Assembly (NCBI RefSeq): GCF_913776295.1
Contig: NZ_CAJYOJ010000030.1
Span: 1 to 34,119 of the forward strand
Length of the DNA stretch: 34,119 nucleotides
Origin: an uncultured Pedobacter sp.
GTDB taxonomy: Bacteria; Bacteroidota; Bacteroidia; Sphingobacteriales; Sphingobacteriaceae
Direction of reading: 5' to 3'
Shown in pieces: positions 32,390 to 34,119 of the stretch (position 1 is its first letter; each line of letters starts with the position of its first letter). The notes below the pieces were generated by a model. It made no database searches. It was given only the letters and a program-made list of their open reading frames with translations, and was not told the origin of the DNA. The position numbers and the translations under genes are program-made.

Positions 32390-32433
32390 AAAGCCCGGAG
32401 CGTAGCGAGGACTTGAAGGGATAGCGGGACTGC
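32390..32433 (-). repeat. GC-rich dispersed repeat, copy 2 (inverted)
   Basis: The copy begins AAAGCCCGGAGCGTAGCGAG and continues GACTTGAAGGGATAGCGGGA. It is the reverse-complement relative of 26225-26277. Flanking sequence (CACCTGCAACGGGCAGGCGA) may belong to a longer version of the element. Confidence 0.75.
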
Positions 32434-32593
32434 TGGCCGCCATGGGATCGGAACTGCTCATTTCCAAAACATTCAGTAATATAACCACTTTCCTTTTTAT
32501 TCATTCCTTTGCTCAATGCTGTACAATTAACCTATTTGAACAGCTCACCAATTAACCCTTCTCCCCAAACAAACTAATTCATCTTTTTTCCCT

Positions 32594-32601
32594 ATTTTTG
32601 C
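32594..32601 (+). promoter_or_regulatory. -7 promoter element of prfA
   Basis: TATTTTTG matches TAnnTTTG exactly. Transcription would start about 32606, right at an inverted repeat (TTCCTGA 32605-32611, TCAGGAA 32633-32639), so the transcript may begin with a hairpin. The leader to ATG 32656 is about 50 bases. Confidence 0.55.
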
Positions 32602-32655
32602 ATTTCCTGAATTTTGGGCCTGTGCCGAGCATCAGGAATTTTAACAAGAATAAAT

Positions 32656-33729
32656 ATGTTAGATAAATTAGAAGCTATAAAGCTGCGTTGGGAAGATGTA
32701 GAAGAATCGTTGAGCAATCCGGATGTTATTCAGGATATGAAACGTTTTGCGGCTTTAAATAAAGAATATAAAGACTTGGGCAAGATTGTAGATGAATACA
32801 AAATCTACAAAAATGTAATGAGTAATATTGATGCCAATAAAGAGATTTTAGCTACTGAAAAGGATCCTGAAATGCGCGAAATGGCCAAAGAGGAGCTTGA
32901 CCTGCTGCTGAAACAACAGGAAGAAATGGAAAGCAATATCCGCCTGATGTTAATTCCAAAAGATCCTGAAGATTCTAAAAACGCGGTTTTTGAAATCCGT
33001 GGAGGTACTGGTGGAGACGAGGCCGCTTTGTTTGCCGGCGATTTATACCGCATGTACACCCGTTATTTTGAAACCAAAGGCTGGAGTGTTGAAGTGGTTG
33101 ATGTAACTGAAGGCACAGCGGGTGGTTACAAAGAGGTTATCTTAAAGGTTAGCGGTGAGGATGTTTATGGCCAGTTAAAGTACGAAAGTGGTGTACATCG
33201 CGTGCAGCGTGTACCAGATACGGAAACCCAGGGCCGTGTGCATACTTCAGCTGCGTCTGTAGCGGTTTTGCCAGAGGCGGAAGAAATTGATCTTTATATT
33301 AACCCTGCCGATATCGAACTGCAGACCTCACGTTCGGGCGGTGCTGGCGGGCAGAATGTAAATAAGGTAGAGACTAAGGTGCAGTTAACACATAAGCCTT
33401 CGGGTATCGTTGTAGTGTGTCAGCGTGAGCGTTCGCAATTAGGGAACCGTATAATTGCAATGGAGATGTTGCGGAGTAAACTTTACGATATTGAATTGCA
33501 AAAAAAGAATGGTGATATTGCGGCCAAGCGTAAAACGATGGTATCAACCGGAGATCGTTCGGCCAAGATCAGAACTTATAATTACCCTCAGGGACGTGTT
33601 ACCGAACACCGCATCGGCTTAACCATGTATAACCTGCCAGCTATTATGGATGGCGATATCCAGGAAATTATTGATGCACTTCAATTTGCAGAAAATGCAG
33701 AGAAGATGCAGGAAGGTGCTGTGGGTTAA
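32656..33729 (+). CDS. prfA: Peptide chain release factor 1
   Basis: A 357-residue class I release factor that ends translation at UAA and UAG. The GGQ motif that triggers peptidyl-tRNA hydrolysis is at residues 231-233 ([16 protein letters not shown]). The stop-codon-reading P-x-T tripeptide is PDT at 187-189 within [16 protein letters not shown]. The N-terminal coiled region ([16 protein letters not shown]) is typical. I chose ATG 32656 because family members start with MLDKL. An in-frame upstream start at 32614 would add 14 unrelated residues and lie inside the leader hairpin. The usual prmC neighbour is absent; tRNA-Asp follows instead. Confidence 0.96.
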   Translation: MLDKLEAIKLRWEDVEESLSNPDVIQDMKRFAALNKEYKDLGKIVDEYKIYKNVMSNIDANKEILATEKDPEMREMAKEELDLLLKQQEEMESNIRLMLIPKDPEDSKNAVFEIRGGTGGDEAALFAGDLYRMYTRYFETKGWSVEVVDVTEGTAGGYKEVILKVSGEDVYGQLKYESGVHRVQRVPDTETQGRVHTSAASVAVLPEAEEIDLYINPADIELQTSRSGGAGGQNVNKVETKVQLTHKPSGIVVVCQRERSQLGNRIIAMEMLRSKLYDIELQKKNGDIAAKRKTMVSTGDRSAKIRTYNYPQGRVTEHRIGLTMYNLPAIMDGDIQEIIDALQFAENAEKMQEGAVG

Positions 33730-33755
33730 GGATTTAGATATTTTTTTAAAAAAAA

Positions 33756-33786
33756 TTTGCGAATTAAGATATAGTCTCTATATTTG
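33756..33786 (+). promoter_or_regulatory. Promoter of tRNA-Asp
   Basis: TTTG (33756-33759), a 19-base spacer and TATATTTG (33779-33786) form a perfect match to the Bacteroidota housekeeping promoter. Between it and the tRNA lies a small inverted repeat (AACCTC 33788-33793, GAGGTT 33805-33810) in the 5' leader that would be removed by RNase P. Confidence 0.85.
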
Positions 33787-33832
33787 CAACCTCGAAAGAG
33801 AGAAGAGGTTCGAACTTTAAAGAAGAACAAAA

Positions 33833-33906
33833 GGAGTGGTAGTTCAGCTGGTTAGAATGCCTGCCTGTCACGCAGGAGGTCGCGGGTTCGAGTCCCGTCC
33901 ATTCCG
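33833..33906 (+). tRNA. tRNA-Asp (anticodon GTC)
   Basis: A complete cloverleaf of 74 bases. The acceptor stem GGAGTGG pairs with CCATTCC (one G-U), with discriminator G at 33906. The D-loop segment is AGTTCAGCTGGTTAGA. The anticodon stem CCTGC/GCAGG holds loop CTGTCAC with GTC at 33867-33869, and the T-arm contains GGTTCGAGTCC. The 3' CCA is not encoded (CAA follows). A perfect promoter precedes it and a terminator follows, so it is transcribed alone. Confidence 0.97.
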
Positions 33907-33910
33907 CAAC

Positions 33911-33950
33911 AAAAGCCTTAACTTGCAAAAGTTGAGGCTTTTTTGTTTTT
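33911..33950 (+). terminator. Rho-independent terminator after tRNA-Asp
   Basis: A 12-bp stem (AAGCCTTAACTT with AAGTTGAGGCTT, one T-G pair) is closed by a GCAA tetraloop and followed by a T-run (TTTTGTTTTT). It starts 5 bases after the tRNA. Confidence 0.93.
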
Positions 33951-34014
33951 ACAGACTGTGGCGGCAACTCTGGATCAAGGATCAATAGGATCAAGCAAAA
34001 AAGTTGGGGGGATT

Positions 34015-34119
34015 TTAAGCATATATTTTTGATAGCCTGAACATAAAGAATTCAACATTTCTTACTCCCCTGAACTGGGCCCTTAGCGCCTTGATCTTAG
34101 CATTAAAGGATTCGGCGGA
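34015..34119 (-). mobile_element. Transposase C-terminus (ISL3/ISAon1-like), cut by window edge
   Basis: The last 34 codons of a minus-strand gene run off the window and end in TAA (34015-34017). The readable residues include SAESFNAKIKALRAQFRGV and NVEFFMFRLSKIYA at the terminus. The ESFNAK-IK-x-x-RAQFRGVRN-x-x-FF pattern is what I know from the C-termini of DDE transposases of the ISL3/ISAon1-type group in Bacteroidota. The family name is tentative; transposase identity is fairly sure. The flank at 33951-34014 holds GGATCAA repeated at 33972, 33979 and 33988 and may include the element's end. Whether the copy is intact cannot be seen. Confidence 0.7.

Larger units (their letters stand above)
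32270..32613. other. Intergenic region between lpxH and prfA
   Basis: This 344-base gap has the second copy of the GC-rich dispersed repeat (32390-32433) with GC-rich flanks from about 32340 to 32450. An A/T-rich stretch follows and ends in the prfA -7 element at 32594. No terminator for lpxH and no gene is visible; minus-strand open frames here run over the repeat and look spurious. Confidence 0.55.

Noticed and set aside
32121..32516. Minus-strand open frames over the lpxH end and the second dispersed repeat
   Set aside because: They overlap lpxH coding sequence and repeat DNA, and the peptides show no domain character.
32614..32655. Upstream in-frame start for prfA
   Set aside because: It lies in the leader hairpin, adds 14 residues unlike family members, and release factor 1 normally begins MLDKL as at 32656.
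33738..33758. T-run/A-run palindrome after prfA as a terminator
   Set aside because: It has no GC in the stem; it overlaps the tRNA promoter's -33 region and is probably simple A/T-rich sequence.
33764..33994. 76-codon minus-strand open frame across tRNA-Asp
   Set aside because: It is the antisense of the tRNA and its terminator; its TGLEPATSC-type peptide is a well-known artefact of tRNA genes.

Overview
The window looks like chromosome of a Bacteroidota bacterium, most probably Sphingobacteriaceae (Pedobacter-like). This rests on two SusC/SusD pairs, SPII lipoproteins whose Cys is followed by KK or TK, promoters with the Bacteroidota -7 element TAnnTTTG, A/T-rich leaders without a clear Shine-Dalgarno, and a NagB fused to a PIG-L deacetylase. 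The genus is inferred, not proven.

Region 1 (1-4.5 kb) is amino-sugar catabolism: a NagB/PIG-L fusion (minus strand), divergent anmK, and a DeoR-type regulator (minus strand) divergent from the first SusC. Region 2 (4.5-15.9 kb) holds two tandem nutrient-uptake operons: susC1-susD1-DUF4397 lipoprotein, ending in a strong terminator, and susC2-susD2, also ending in a terminator. Both are preceded by the same regulatory layout: an upstream and a downstream array of TGCG repeats spaced exactly 10 bp, 112-113 bp apart, bracketing a matching promoter core. With the DeoR-type gene next door, this suggests one regulon: regulator, two outer-membrane importers, and cytoplasmic enzymes for amino-sugar phosphates or anhydro-muropeptide sugars. 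This is the most interesting system in the window.

Region 3 (15.9-20 kb) has a secreted metallophosphatase/beta-propeller fusion, a small outer-membrane beta-barrel protein, an unknown 71-residue protein and a secreted alpha/beta hydrolase. Region 4 (20-26.2 kb) has an S41 protease, a GH29 alpha-L-fucosidase and a GH2 beta-mannosidase-like enzyme, which could trim fucosylated or mannosylated glycans. Region 5 (26.2-30.9 kb, minus strand) has a ferredoxin/ferredoxin-NADP reductase pair, then a prolyl oligopeptidase lipoprotein followed 10 bp later by an AT-rich small gene resembling a free-standing EF-Tu domain III. Region 6 (30.9-34.1 kb) has a 272-bp higher-order tandem repeat, lpxH, a dispersed repeat copy, prfA, tRNA-Asp(GTC) with promoter and terminator, and the C-terminus of a transposase running off the window.

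Dispersed intergenic repeats occur at about 116-194, 19905-19990, 23228-23257 (GTCAT-CTGA type) and at 26225-26277 and 32390-32433 (GC-rich type, opposite orientations). No rRNA, CRISPR array, prophage or replication origin was seen.
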